8,959 bases of DNA from Candidatus Galloscillospira excrementavium (GCA_018711785.1 DVHW01000007.1:1-8959), one strand, 5' to 3'. Counted from the stretch's first letter, positions 1 to 7,507 are shown. Translations and numbers: made by a program. Notes: generated by a model from the letters alone, not told the origin.

Positions 1-1
1 C

Positions 2-514
2 GGCCACATGCTGGAGGACGCCTTCACCATCCTCTCCGGGGAGACCTCACCGGAGAGGCGGGCGGAGTTCCGCCGCTGGTTCACCAAGGAGGCGCACCCC
101 CTCCAGGTCAGCGAGACCCGCCTGTTCCCCGGGGCGAAGGAGCTGCTCTCCGCGCTCCGCGCCGCCGGCGTCAGGGTGGGGGTGGTGAGCACCAAGGGCA
201 GCGCCGTCCTCCGGGAGATCCTGGATCAGCAGGGGGAGCTGGCGGGTATGGATGTGGTCCTCGGCGGGGACCAGGTCGCCCGGCCCAAGCCCGACCCGGA
301 GGGGCTGAACCGGGCGGTGGCCGAGCTGGGGCTGGAGAAGGGGCAGGTCCTTTTCTGCGGCGACACGGTCATCGACGCCGAGACCGCCCGGCGGGCGGGG
401 ACCGACTTCTGCGCCGTGCTCAACGGCACCACCCCGGCGGGGGCCTTCGAGACCTTCCCATATGTATACATCGCCCCCGGCCTGGCCGAGCTGAAGGACT
501 GGCTGGGAGCGTAA
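2..514 (+). CDS. HAD-superfamily hydrolase, phosphoglycolate-phosphatase-like, 5' end outside window
   Basis: This is a cytoplasmic haloacid-dehalogenase phosphatase of subfamily IA (the Gph/PpaX type), which hydrolyses a small phosphorylated substrate through a phospho-aspartate. The reading frame is open to the left edge, so the N-terminus with the nucleophilic DxD motif is not visible; the ATG at 8 is probably an internal methionine. What is seen: motif II, VVSTKG (182-199); the motif III lysine in RPKPDPEG (K at 287-289); and motif IV, GDTVIDAETA (from 359). The alpha-helical cap segment lies before them. About 170 residues are present, against roughly 210-230 for the family. The substrate cannot be named from sequence; phosphoglycolate or pyrophosphate are the usual options. 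A strong terminator follows, so it is transcribed separately from the phosphate operon. Confidence 0.85.
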   Translation, partial: GHMLEDAFTILSGETSPERRAEFRRWFTKEAHPLQVSETRLFPGAKELLSALRAAGVRVGVVSTKGSAVLREILDQQGELAGMDVVLGGDQVARPKPDPEGLNRAVAELGLEKGQVLFCGDTVIDAETARRAGTDFCAVLNGTTPAGAFETFPYVYIAPGLAELKDWLGA

Positions 515-529
515 CAGAATCAAATTTAC

Positions 530-574
530 AGACCGGCGCCCGATTGTAAAGTCACGGGCGCCGGTCTATTTTTT
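530..574 (+). terminator. Rho-independent terminator after the HAD gene
   Basis: A perfect 13-bp stem pairs 530-542 (AGACCGGCGCCCG) with 555-567 across a 12-nt loop, followed by A and six T residues (569-574). It closes the HAD transcript and insulates the phosphate operon. Its loop contains TGTAAAG, the reverse complement of the CTTTACA repeats near the pstS promoter. Confidence 0.9.
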
Positions 575-580
575 GTAAAG
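545..580 (-). promoter_or_regulatory. Two inverted-orientation CTTTACA sites overlapping the terminator
   Basis: TGTAAAG occurs at 545-551 and 574-580, so CTTTACA reads on the minus strand at both places. These are the same heptamer as the three plus-strand copies near the pstS promoter. They may be auxiliary PhoP-binding sites, but orientation and spacing (29 bp) differ from a standard array, so their function is inferred only. A further plus-strand TTTACA without the leading C lies at 525-530. Confidence 0.4.
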
Positions 581-605
581 ACGGGAATCCTATGGGGGAG
601 AGCGA

Positions 606-646
606 CTTTACAGAGACTTTACAAACTGCTGTGAGACAACTTTACA
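606..646 (+). promoter_or_regulatory. Pho box: direct repeats of TTTACA upstream of pstS
   Basis: Exact CTTTACA copies begin at 606, 617 and 640. The first two are 11 bp apart, one helical turn, and the third is 23 bp further on. The skipped turn holds a degenerate match (CTGTGA at 629-634). Bacillus subtilis PhoP is known to bind direct TT(A/T/C)A(C/T)A repeats with about 11-bp periodicity between roughly -20 and -60; relative to the proposed start near 668 these repeats fit that range. The inferred regulator is the PhoP/PhoB protein encoded at the end of this same operon, activating it under phosphate starvation. Confidence 0.75.
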
Positions 647-661
647 AAGAGGCGGTATACT
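633..661 (+). promoter_or_regulatory. Probable sigma-A-type promoter of the pst operon
   Basis: The -10 candidate is TATACT (656-661, 5 of 6 to TATAAT). A weak -35, GAGACA (633-638, 4 of 6), lies 17 bp before it. A poor -35 covered by activator sites is usual for Pho-controlled promoters. An alternative is TTTACA (641-646) as -35 with CATAGT (663-668) as -10 at 16-bp spacing; the two cannot be separated by eye. The leader before the pstS ATG would be about 50 nt. Confidence 0.6.
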
Positions 662-718
662 TCATAGTGTTCCAAGCAGAACAGGAAATTATGCATCAGA
701 TTGGAGATTGAAGAAGAA

Positions 719-1624
719 ATGAAGCTCAAGAAGATTTTTGCGCTGGGCCTGTCCCTGGCTCTGTGCGCCGCCCTGGTGGCCGGCTGCGGCAATGATACCG
801 CCGGCGACACCACCACCCCCACTCCCGGCGCCACCGACACCGACACCCCCGCCACCACCCAGCCCACCGAGGAGCCCGCTGAGGAGATCTCCGGCACCGT
901 CAACACCGACGGCTCCACCTCCATGGCCGACGTGATGGCCGCCTTCCAGGAGTCCTTTGGAAACATGTACCCCGATGTGACCGTGAACTACTCCGGCACC
1001 GGCTCCGGCTCCGGCATCACCAACGCCCTGGCCGGCACCGTGGACATCGGCCTGTCCTCCCGCGCCCTCACCGATGAGGAGAAGGCCGAGGGCGCCGTGG
1101 AGAACATCGTGGCCCTGGACGGCGTGGCCATCGTGGTCAACCCCGAGAACATCGTCACCGACCTGACCATCGAGGACATCGCCAAGATCTACACCGGCGA
1201 GATCTCCAACTGGTCCGAGCTGGGCGGCGCCGACGCCCCCATCGCCGTCATCGGCCGTGACGCCGCCTCCGGCACCCGGGGCGCCTTCGAGGAGATCGTG
1301 GGCGTGGAGGACGCCTGCAAGTACACCAACGAGTACGAGTCCACCGGCGAGGTCATCGGCTCCGTGGCCGGCAACCCCAACGCCATCGGCTACGCCTCCC
1401 TGTCCGCCGTGGACGAGAGCGTGGTGGCCGTGATGGTCAACGGCGTGGCCCCCTCCGAGGCCACTGTGGCCGACGGCACCTATGAGATCCAGCGCCCCTT
1501 CGTCATGGTCACCAAGGAGGGCGCGGAGCTCTCCCCCGCCGCCCAGGCCTTCCTGGAGTGGGCTATGAGCGCGGACGCCGCCGACGAGGTCGAGGCCGCC
1601 GGCTGCGTGTCCCCCAACGCCTGA
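719..1624 (+). CDS. pstS: Phosphate ABC transporter substrate-binding lipoprotein PstS
   Basis: PstS binds inorganic phosphate outside the membrane and delivers it to the PstCA channel. The 301-residue protein starts with a lipoprotein signal peptide: KLKK, a hydrophobic core, then the lipobox LVAGC with the lipidated cysteine at residue 23. A Thr/Pro/Asp/Glu-rich tether (about 24-56) follows. The phosphate-binding loops are clear: GSTSM (65-69), SGTGSGSG (92-99), D109 in GTVDIGLSSR, and RDAASGTRGAF (180-190). The start is placed at the ATG at 719 because it immediately precedes the signal peptide. The frame could be extended to a TTG at 701, but that would add an acidic MEIEEE stretch before the signal peptide, and GGAG at 703-706 fits as the ribosome site, somewhat distant. 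It is the first gene of the operon, directly behind Pho boxes. Confidence 0.95.
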   Translation: MKLKKIFALGLSLALCAALVAGCGNDTAGDTTTPTPGATDTDTPATTQPTEEPAEEISGTVNTDGSTSMADVMAAFQESFGNMYPDVTVNYSGTGSGSGITNALAGTVDIGLSSRALTDEEKAEGAVENIVALDGVAIVVNPENIVTDLTIEDIAKIYTGEISNWSELGGADAPIAVIGRDAASGTRGAFEEIVGVEDACKYTNEYESTGEVIGSVAGNPNAIGYASLSAVDESVVAVMVNGVAPSEATVADGTYEIQRPFVMVTKEGAELSPAAQAFLEWAMSADAADEVEAAGCVSPNA

Positions 1625-1647
1625 GCCAAATTCCACAATCGTCATGA

Positions 1648-1686
1648 CCAGAACAAGCTCCCATCCTTACGGGGGGCTTGTTCTGG
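1648..1686 (+). promoter_or_regulatory. Large hairpin between pstS and pstC (mRNA processing or attenuation)
   Basis: CCAGAACAAGC (1648-1658) pairs perfectly with 1676-1686. The stem can extend through a G-U and three further G-C pairs to about 15 bp around a 9-nt loop. No T-tract follows, so it is not a standard terminator. The likely role is to protect the 3' end of pstS mRNA or partially stop polymerase, so PstS is made in excess over the membrane subunits. That role is inferred from position and from known pst operons. Confidence 0.65.
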
Positions 1687-1698
1687 CATGTAATACCT

Positions 1699-1728
1699 CT
1701 GCCGGGAAAGCGCGCGCCTTTTCGGCAG
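1699..1728 (+). promoter_or_regulatory. Second, smaller hairpin just before the pstC ribosome site
   Basis: CTGCCG (1699-1704) pairs with CGGCAG (1723-1728); a few G-U and A-U pairs extend it inward. It ends 12 nt before the AGGAG of pstC and is followed by an A-run, not a T-run. It may be part of the same processing or attenuation element as the hairpin at 1648-1686. This is a weaker call than the first hairpin. Confidence 0.4.
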
Positions 1729-1752
1729 CGGAGCCAAAAAAGGAGAGCTGGT

Positions 1753-2691
1753 ATGCTTATGAATGAACGATCTCTGCGCGGTTCCCCTGCGGATCCCGCA
1801 CAGAAGGCCCCCCGGCGCAAGGGCAAAGCCGGAGTGCGCCCGCTGGAGTCGGTAATGCAGATGATTTTCTTCCTCTGCGGCTTCATCGCCATCGCCTTTG
1901 TGCTGGTCATCACCATCTATCTGATCATCTCCGGCCTCCCCGCCATCCGGGAGATCGGCCTGGTGGAGTTCCTCTTCGGCCAGGAGTGGGCATCCACGGC
2001 AAAGGAGCCCAAGTTCGGCATCCTGCCCATGATCCTCACCTCGGTCTACGGCACCGCGGGGGCCATCGTCATCGGCGTGCCCATCGGCTTCCTCATGGCG
2101 GTGTTCCTCTCCAAGGTGGCCCCCCGGCGCATGGCCAACCTCATCCGCCCGGTGGTGGACCTGCTGGCCGGCATCCCCTCCATCGTCTACGGCCTGGTGG
2201 GCCTGATGGTGCTGGTCCCCCTCATCCGGGAGACCTTCAACACCGCCGCCGGCGAGAGCCTGCTGGCCGCCATCGTGGTGCTGGCCATCATGATCCTGCC
2301 CTCCATCATCTCGGTGTCCGAGACCGCCCTCAACGCCGTGCCCAAGGAGTATGAGGAGGCATCCCTGGCCCTGGGCGCCACCGATATCGAGACCTATTTC
2401 CGGGTCTCCGCCCCGGCGGCCAAGAGCGGCATCGCCGCCGCCGTGGTGCTGGGCGTGGGCCGGGCCATCGGCGAGGCCATGGCCATCATGATGGTGGCGG
2501 GCAACGTGGCCAACATGCCGGACCTCCTCTCCAGCGTCCGGTTCCTCACCACCGGCATCGCGGTGGAGCTGGCCTACTCCAGCGGCCTTCAGCGCCAGGC
2601 CCTGTTCTCCATCGGCCTTGTGCTGTTCCTGTTCATCATGTGCATCAACGTGATCCTCAACGTGTTCCTCAAGCGGGATAAGGAGGACTGA
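1753..2691 (+). CDS. pstC: Phosphate ABC transporter permease PstC
   Basis: PstC is one half of the transmembrane channel for phosphate and pairs with PstA. The 312-residue protein has a basic N-terminal tail (about 1-32), a first membrane helix at about 37-59, an extracytoplasmic loop, and five further hydrophobic segments in the conserved permease domain. The cytoplasmic EAA loop that contacts PstB is visible at about 200-220 (EYEEASLALGATD). The ATG at 1753 is chosen because AGGAG (1741-1745) lies 7 nt before it; a second in-frame ATG at 1759 is less well spaced, and the open frame before 1753 runs through the hairpin region. The gene ends 5 nt before pstA, whose ribosome site AGGAGG (2681-2686) lies inside the end of pstC, implying coupled translation. 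Confidence 0.95.
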   Translation: MLMNERSLRGSPADPAQKAPRRKGKAGVRPLESVMQMIFFLCGFIAIAFVLVITIYLIISGLPAIREIGLVEFLFGQEWASTAKEPKFGILPMILTSVYGTAGAIVIGVPIGFLMAVFLSKVAPRRMANLIRPVVDLLAGIPSIVYGLVGLMVLVPLIRETFNTAAGESLLAAIVVLAIMILPSIISVSETALNAVPKEYEEASLALGATDIETYFRVSAPAAKSGIAAAVVLGVGRAIGEAMAIMMVAGNVANMPDLLSSVRFLTTGIAVELAYSSGLQRQALFSIGLVLFLFIMCINVILNVFLKRDKED

Positions 2692-2696
2692 GCGAG

Positions 2697-3602
2697 ATGG
2701 CCAACATCAAAAAGAACCCCCAGGAGCCGGGGAGCACGGTCCAGGGCCTGTCCGCCAGCCGCAAGGTCTACAACGTGGGCCTGCGCGCCCTCATCTACAT
2801 TGCCGCCGGCCTGGTGGTGGCCCTGCTGGTCTTCCTGCTGGGCTATATCCTGTACCGGGGGCTGCCCAACCTCAGCTGGCAGTTCCTGACGGCGGAGGAG
2901 AGCGTGCTCAAGGACATCCAGGGCATCGGCCCCGCCATCCTGAACACCCTCTATGTCATCCTCGCCACCCTCATCGTGGTGCTGCCCCTGGGTGTGGGCT
3001 CCGCCATCTACCTGACGGAGTACGCCACCAACCGCAGGCTGGTGGCCGCCATTGAGTTCGCCACCGAGACCCTGGCCGGCATCCCCTCCATCATCTACGC
3101 CCTGGTGGGCGTGCTGGTCTTCGCCGAGTCCCTGCGGCTGGGCAAGACCCTCATTGCCGGCGCCTTCACCCTGGTGATCATGGTGCTGCCCACCGTCATC
3201 CGCACCACCCAGGAGTCTCTCAAGACGGTGCCCCAGAGCTACCGGGAGGGCTCCCTGGGCCTGGGCAGCGGCAAGTGGCACATGATCCGCACCGTGGTGC
3301 TCCCCTCCTCCATCGACGGCATCGTCACCGGCTGCATCCTGGCCATCGGCCGCATCGTGGGCGAGAGCGCCGTCCTGCTCTACACCGTGGGCATGAGCAT
3401 GCAGATGCAGGACTTCTTCCGCAACGGGCTGGAGAGCTTCTTCTCCGCCTCCGGCTCCACCCTGAGCGTGGCGCTCTACGTCTACGCCAAGGTGCGGGCA
3501 GACTTCGACCTGGCCTTCTCGGTGGCTGTGGTCCTCATCGTCATCACCCTGGTCATCAACCTGGCCGCCAGCCTGGCCGGCAAGAAGCTGAAAAAGAGCT
3601 GA
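2697..3602 (+). CDS. pstA: Phosphate ABC transporter permease PstA
   Basis: PstA is the second membrane subunit of the phosphate importer. It has 301 residues, close to the family norm. A helix at about 29-53 (IYIAAGLVVALLVFLLGYIL) is followed by an outside loop and the inner-membrane-component domain with five more hydrophobic segments. The EAA-like loop for the ATPase is SYREGSLGLGSGKWHMIRTVVLP at about 181-203, shown here only for its position; its key residues are E184, G185 and G190. The ATG at 2697 has AGGAGG ten bases upstream, within pstC. The protein ends in a lysine-rich tail. pstB begins 22 nt downstream. Confidence 0.95.
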   Translation: MANIKKNPQEPGSTVQGLSASRKVYNVGLRALIYIAAGLVVALLVFLLGYILYRGLPNLSWQFLTAEESVLKDIQGIGPAILNTLYVILATLIVVLPLGVGSAIYLTEYATNRRLVAAIEFATETLAGIPSIIYALVGVLVFAESLRLGKTLIAGAFTLVIMVLPTVIRTTQESLKTVPQSYREGSLGLGSGKWHMIRTVVLPSSIDGIVTGCILAIGRIVGESAVLLYTVGMSMQMQDFFRNGLESFFSASGSTLSVALYVYAKVRADFDLAFSVAVVLIVITLVINLAASLAGKKLKKS

Positions 3603-3624
3603 GAAAGAGAAGTGAGGCAACGTC

Positions 3625-4383
3625 ATGAACGAACCCATCCTGAAAGCGGAAAAGCTGAATCTCTGGTACGGTGAGACCCACGCCCTGAAGGACGTGTGCA
3701 TCGATATCCCCGCCAACCGCATCACCGCCCTGATCGGACCCTCCGGCTGCGGCAAGTCCACCTTCCTGCGCACCCTGAACCGGATGAACGACCTGATCCC
3801 CGGCGTGAAGATCGAGGGCTCCCTCACCTACCACGGGGAGGAGATCTACGCCCCCGGCCAGAATGTCACCGGCCTGCGCAAGCAGATCGGCATGGTGTTC
3901 CAAAAGCCCAACCCCTTCCCCATGTCCATCTACGACAACGTGGCCTACGGCCCCCGGACCCACGGCATCAAGAACCGCAAGCAGCTGGACGACATCGTGG
4001 AGGAGTCCCTCCGGGGGGCCGCCATCTGGGACGAGGTGAAGGACCGGCTGAAGAAGTCCGCCCTGGGCCTCTCCGGCGGGCAGCAGCAGCGCCTGTGCAT
4101 CGCCCGGGCCCTGGCCGTCAAGCCCGAGGTGCTCCTCATGGACGAGGCCACCTCTGCCCTGGACCCCATCTCCACCTCCAAGATCGAGGACCTTGTCAGC
4201 GAGCTGAAAAAAGAGTACACTATCGTCATGGTGACCCATAATATGCAGCAGGCCGCCCGTGTGTCCGACCAGACGGCCTTTTTCCTGCTGGGCCAGCTGA
4301 TTGAGTACGGCGACACCACCCAGCTCTTCTCCGTGCCCAGGGACAAGCGCACGGAGGATTATATCACCGGCCGGTTCGGCTGA
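3625..4383 (+). CDS. pstB: Phosphate ABC transporter ATP-binding protein PstB
   Basis: PstB hydrolyses ATP on the cytoplasmic side to drive phosphate uptake. All ABC motifs are present in the 252 residues: Walker [10 protein letters not shown] (38-46), Q-loop Q93 in the PstB-typical [14 protein letters not shown], signature LSGGQ (149-153), Walker B VLLMDE (169-174), the D-loop SALDP and the switch histidine in VTHNM. Family members commonly have proline after the Walker B glutamate (MDEP); here it is alanine ([10 protein letters not shown]), a form also common in other ABC importers and expected to be functional. A GTGAGG ribosome site lies 7-8 nt before the ATG. phoU follows after 23 nt with its own AGGAGG. 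Confidence 0.97.
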   Translation: MNEPILKAEKLNLWYGETHALKDVCIDIPANRITALIGPSGCGKSTFLRTLNRMNDLIPGVKIEGSLTYHGEEIYAPGQNVTGLRKQIGMVFQKPNPFPMSIYDNVAYGPRTHGIKNRKQLDDIVEESLRGAAIWDEVKDRLKKSALGLSGGQQQRLCIARALAVKPEVLLMDEATSALDPISTSKIEDLVSELKKEYTIVMVTHNMQQAARVSDQTAFFLLGQLIEYGDTTQLFSVPRDKRTEDYITGRFG

Positions 4384-4406
4384 GTGCAGTTAGGAGGAAA
4401 CAGCCA

Positions 4407-5051
4407 ATGAGAAAGACCTTTGACGCGGAGCTCCAGGAGCTCAACGCGGAAATGATCGATATGGCCGCCGCGGCCGAGGACATCATCGACGTGGTCACCG
4501 CCTCTCTGGACTCGGCGGATGAGGAACAGGCCAAGTCCGCCATGGAGATGACCAAGAGCATGGACCAGATGGAGCGGGACATCGAGAACCGCTGCCTGCG
4601 CCTGCTCCTCCAGCAGCAGCCCGTGGCCCGGGACCTGCGCACTATCTCGGCGGCGCTGAAGATGGTCACCGACCTGCAGCGCATCGGCGACCAGTGCGCC
4701 AATATCGCCGAGCTCTCCATCCTGCTTCAGCGCCAGGGCTCCGCCCGGGCGCCCAAGGACATCCGCACCATGTCCCAGCGGGCCGGGGTGATGGTCAAAC
4801 GGGCCATCGCCGCCTATGCCAACCGGGACGTGGACGCGGCCAGGGACGTGGTGAAACTGGACGACGAGGTGGACCGGCTGTTCCAGACCATCAAGAACGA
4901 GCTCATCGAGCTCATCGTGGACAACCGGGAGCAGGCCGACCACGCCATCGACCTCATCATCATCGCCAAGTATCTGGAGCGCATCGCCGACCACGCGGTG
5001 AACATCGCCCAGTGGGCCATCTACTGCGTCACCGGGGAACTGGTGGGCTGA
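4407..5051 (+). CDS. phoU: Phosphate signalling regulator PhoU
   Basis: PhoU is a cytoplasmic peripheral protein that links the Pst transporter to the PhoR kinase and dampens the Pho response when phosphate is plentiful. The 214 residues form the usual two three-helix bundles. Each bundle carries the conserved metal-binding motif: DLQRIGDQ at 89-96 with CANIAE behind it, and YLERIADHAVNIAQ at 189-202. No signal peptide or membrane segment is seen. AGGAGG (4392-4397) lies nine bases before the ATG. Its place between pstB and the two-component genes fits a physical link between transporter and sensor. Confidence 0.95.
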   Translation: MRKTFDAELQELNAEMIDMAAAAEDIIDVVTASLDSADEEQAKSAMEMTKSMDQMERDIENRCLRLLLQQQPVARDLRTISAALKMVTDLQRIGDQCANIAELSILLQRQGSARAPKDIRTMSQRAGVMVKRAIAAYANRDVDAARDVVKLDDEVDRLFQTIKNELIELIVDNREQADHAIDLIIIAKYLERIADHAVNIAQWAIYCVTGELVG

Positions 5052-5070
5052 CGCGGAGCGGAGGGATACC

Positions 5071-5742
5071 ATGTCCAAGTCCATAGTGGTCGTGGAGGAC
5101 GACGAGAGCATCCGGGAGATGCTCCGCTACTATTTCCGCTCCGTGGGCTACGAGGTCCGCGCCTACGAGTCGGGCGAGGCCATGCTGGAACAGGAGAAGG
5201 GGCTGTCCCGCCCGACGCTCTACATTCTGGATATCATGCTCCCCGGCGTGGACGGGCTGGAGATCCTCCGCCGGGTGCGCTCCGACCGGGAGACCTCCGG
5301 TGTGCCCGTCATCTTCCTCACCGCCCGCACCTCGGAGATGGACCGGGTGGCCGGCCTGGAGGCCGGGGCGGACGACTATGTGGTCAAGCCCTTCGGCATC
5401 ATGGAGCTCCAGGCCCGGGTGAAGGCGGTGCTCCGCCGCACCCAGCGGGAGGGGGAGAGCCAGGTCATCCGCTATGAGGACCTGGAGATCGACCCGGCGG
5501 CCCGGGAGGTGCGCAGGCGCGGAACGCCGGTGGAGCTGACCTTCAAGGAATTTGAACTGCTGCGCCTGCTGGCCTCCCACCGTGGAGTCGCCCTGACCCG
5601 GGACGAGATCCTCCAGGCGGTGTGGGACTACGACTACACCGGCGAGACCCGGACCGTGGATATGCACGTCAAGACCCTCCGCCAGAAGCTGGGGGAGGAG
5701 TACATCACCACCGTCCGGGGCGTAGGGTATAAAATGGCGTAA
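5071..5742 (+). CDS. phoP: Phosphate-regulon response regulator PhoP (PhoB), OmpR family
   Basis: This is a transcription factor that PhoR activates by phosphorylation; it is the expected binder of the TTTACA repeats before pstS. The 223 residues have a receiver domain (about 3-118) with the acidic pocket E9/D10/D11, phosphoacceptor D54 in LDIMLP, T84 and K106 (KPF). An OmpR/PhoB winged-helix domain follows (about 127-222: LTFKEFELLRLL, recognition-helix region TRTVDMHVKTLRQKL, GVGYKM). A GGAGGG site lies 5 nt before the ATG. Identity as PhoP/PhoB rests on the domain type plus location between phoU and phoR; the same architecture occurs in many OmpR-family regulators. The Bacillus-style name is used because the candidate operator is of the Bacillus type. 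Confidence 0.92.
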   Translation: MSKSIVVVEDDESIREMLRYYFRSVGYEVRAYESGEAMLEQEKGLSRPTLYILDIMLPGVDGLEILRRVRSDRETSGVPVIFLTARTSEMDRVAGLEAGADDYVVKPFGIMELQARVKAVLRRTQREGESQVIRYEDLEIDPAAREVRRRGTPVELTFKEFELLRLLASHRGVALTRDEILQAVWDYDYTGETRTVDMHVKTLRQKLGEEYITTVRGVGYKMA

Positions 5743-5762
5743 GCCCGAAGGGGAGAGAACGC

Positions 5763-7496
5763 TTGAAGAAGAGACTTATCGGCACGACGGTGCTGATCGT
5801 CGTGGTAGCGCTGCTGGTATCTGGGGCCATCAGCGTGTTTACGGTCCATCAGCGGGAGATGTCCACGGCCCGGCAGAGCCTGCACGAGCTGCTGATCCTG
5901 ATGGACGCCCAGAGTGAGATCACCGACCCGGAGGGGGTCACCGACCAGTTCCGCCAGGCCGCGCCGGAGAAGCGGCTGACCATCATCGACACCGACGGCA
6001 CCGTGGTGGCCGACACCGAGAGCGACCCCGCCGCCATGGAGAACCATGCCGACCGCAGCGAGGTGCAGGAGGCCATGGCCACGGGCTGGGGAGAGGCCGT
6101 GAGGCCCTCCGACACCGTGGGGGAGACCCTGTTCTATGTGGCCAAGCGGTTCGCCGACGGCATGGTGGGCCGGGCCTCCATGCCCATCTCCTCCATTGAC
6201 TCCCTGGTGTGGAGCAGCGTGTGGAACTTCGTGGTGGCCGCCGTGGTGGGGCTTCTGCTGGCGCTGGTGCTGGCCAGCCGCATGGCAAAGAGTGTGCTCC
6301 GGCCCCTCAACGCGGTGAGCCAGACCCTCCAGGCCGTGCTGGACGGGGAGAGCAGCAACACCCTGGAGCAGTACAGCGGCGACGACGAGGTGCGGCCCAT
6401 CCTGCGGTACATCGACAAGCTGGTGGAGCGGCTGGGCCGGCAGATCGAGGAGATCCGGGCCGAACGGGACAAGGTGGGCCTGATCCTGGACTGCATGGAC
6501 GAGGGCCTCATCCTCCTGGACGAGGAGGGGAACATCCTGGCCAGCAACCGCTCGGCCCGCGCCCTCTTCGGCGTGCCCGAGGGGGAGGAGGGGGGCAGCA
6601 TCCTGCTCCTCACCCGCAGCCGCCGCATTCGGGAGGCCATCCGCCAGGTGCAGCAGACCCACCAGGCCCAGGTGCTGGATTTGGAGGACGATGCCTTCGA
6701 CGGCAGCCTGCGGATGTTCCTCTCCCCGGTCACCGGCCGGCAGTACGAGGGCAAGGCGGTGGGGGTGTCCATCCTCCTCTCCGACGTCACCGCCCTCAAG
6801 CGGGCCGAGGGCATCCGCAGCGAGTTCACCGCCAACGTGTCCCATGAGCTCAAGACCCCGCTGACCAGCATCAAGGGCTTTACCGACATGCTCTCCTCCG
6901 GCATGGTCCAGAACAAGGAGGACCAGCAGCGGTTCCTCACCATGATCGGCGTGGAGGTGGACCGGCTCATCGAACTCATCAACGACATCCTCAAGCTCTC
7001 CGAGCTGGAGTCGGTGGCCATTGACCAGTGCGAGGAGAGTGCCGACGTGCTCACCGCGGCCCAGGAGACCGCCCAGCTGCTCCAGCCCAGCGCACAGGCC
7101 GCCGGCGTGACGCTGACGGTCACCGGCGAGGCCAGCCAGGCCGCAATCTCCATGAGCCGGCTCAAGGAGCTGGTGCTCAACCTGATGGAGAACGGCATCA
7201 AGTACAACGAGCCGGGGGGCAAGGTGGATGTGACGGTCACCCCGGGAGAGAGGGACATCACCCTCACCGTGGCCGACACCGGCATCGGCATCCCGGAGGA
7301 GGACCAGCAGCGGGTGTTCGAGCGGTTCTACCGGGTGGACAAGGGCCGCTCCCGCAAGAGCGGCGGCACCGGCCTGGGGCTGGCCATCGTCAAGCATGTG
7401 GTCCAGCTCTACGGCGGCACCATCGCCCTGCACAGCGAGGTGGGGAAGGGCAGCACCTTCACCGTCACCCTGCCCCGGGCCAAGGCGGAAGGTTAA
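5763..7496 (+). CDS. phoR: Phosphate-regulon sensor histidine kinase PhoR, TTG start
   Basis: PhoR is a membrane sensor kinase that phosphorylates PhoP. In order along 577 residues: TM1 (about 5-27); an extracytoplasmic Cache-like sensor (about 30-147, core RLTIIDTDGTVVADT); TM2 (about 153-171); HAMP (about 172-225); PAS (about 236-340, LDCMDEGLILLDEEGNIL); a HisKA domain with phospho-accepting H361 in NVSHELKTPL; and the HATPase domain with N477 (N box), D505 in DTGIGIP (G1) and GGTGLGL at 534-540 (G2). The start is a TTG at 5763: AAGGGGAG (5748-5755) sits 7 nt before it, and the next in-frame methionine is beyond TM1, so only the TTG keeps the full membrane anchor. It is the last gene of the operon, 20 nt after phoP, and is followed by a terminator. 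Confidence 0.95.
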   Translation: MKKRLIGTTVLIVVVALLVSGAISVFTVHQREMSTARQSLHELLILMDAQSEITDPEGVTDQFRQAAPEKRLTIIDTDGTVVADTESDPAAMENHADRSEVQEAMATGWGEAVRPSDTVGETLFYVAKRFADGMVGRASMPISSIDSLVWSSVWNFVVAAVVGLLLALVLASRMAKSVLRPLNAVSQTLQAVLDGESSNTLEQYSGDDEVRPILRYIDKLVERLGRQIEEIRAERDKVGLILDCMDEGLILLDEEGNILASNRSARALFGVPEGEEGGSILLLTRSRRIREAIRQVQQTHQAQVLDLEDDAFDGSLRMFLSPVTGRQYEGKAVGVSILLSDVTALKRAEGIRSEFTANVSHELKTPLTSIKGFTDMLSSGMVQNKEDQQRFLTMIGVEVDRLIELINDILKLSELESVAIDQCEESADVLTAAQETAQLLQPSAQAAGVTLTVTGEASQAAISMSRLKELVLNLMENGIKYNEPGGKVDVTVTPGERDITLTVADTGIGIPEEDQQRVFERFYRVDKGRSRKSGGTGLGLAIVKHVVQLYGGTIALHSEVGKGSTFTVTLPRAKAEG

Positions 7497-7507
7497 CCGA
7501 ATAAGAA

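Noticed and set aside
462..471. The AT-rich palindrome ATGTATACAT in the GC-rich HAD gene
   Set aside because: It encodes the conserved-looking YVYIAP segment in frame and no partner site or promoter is seen nearby; a chance palindrome is the simpler reading.
701..718. Extension of PstS to the TTG at 701
   Set aside because: It would put six mostly acidic residues before a standard lipoprotein signal peptide, and it would consume the GGAG that serves the ATG at 719.
794..893. Repeated ACC/CCC triplets in the early pstS gene as a DNA repeat
   Set aside because: They encode the Thr/Pro/Asp-rich tether that follows the lipobox, a normal feature of Gram-positive binding lipoproteins.
1678..1752. 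Extension of PstC upstream to 1678
   Set aside because: It would start inside the hairpin without a ribosome site; AGGAG is correctly placed for the ATG at 1753.
2589..3827. A 412-codon minus-strand frame opposite pstA and the start of pstB
   Set aside because: It is low-complexity H/G/D/Q-rich sequence spanning two well-identified sense genes; there is no ribosome site or domain.
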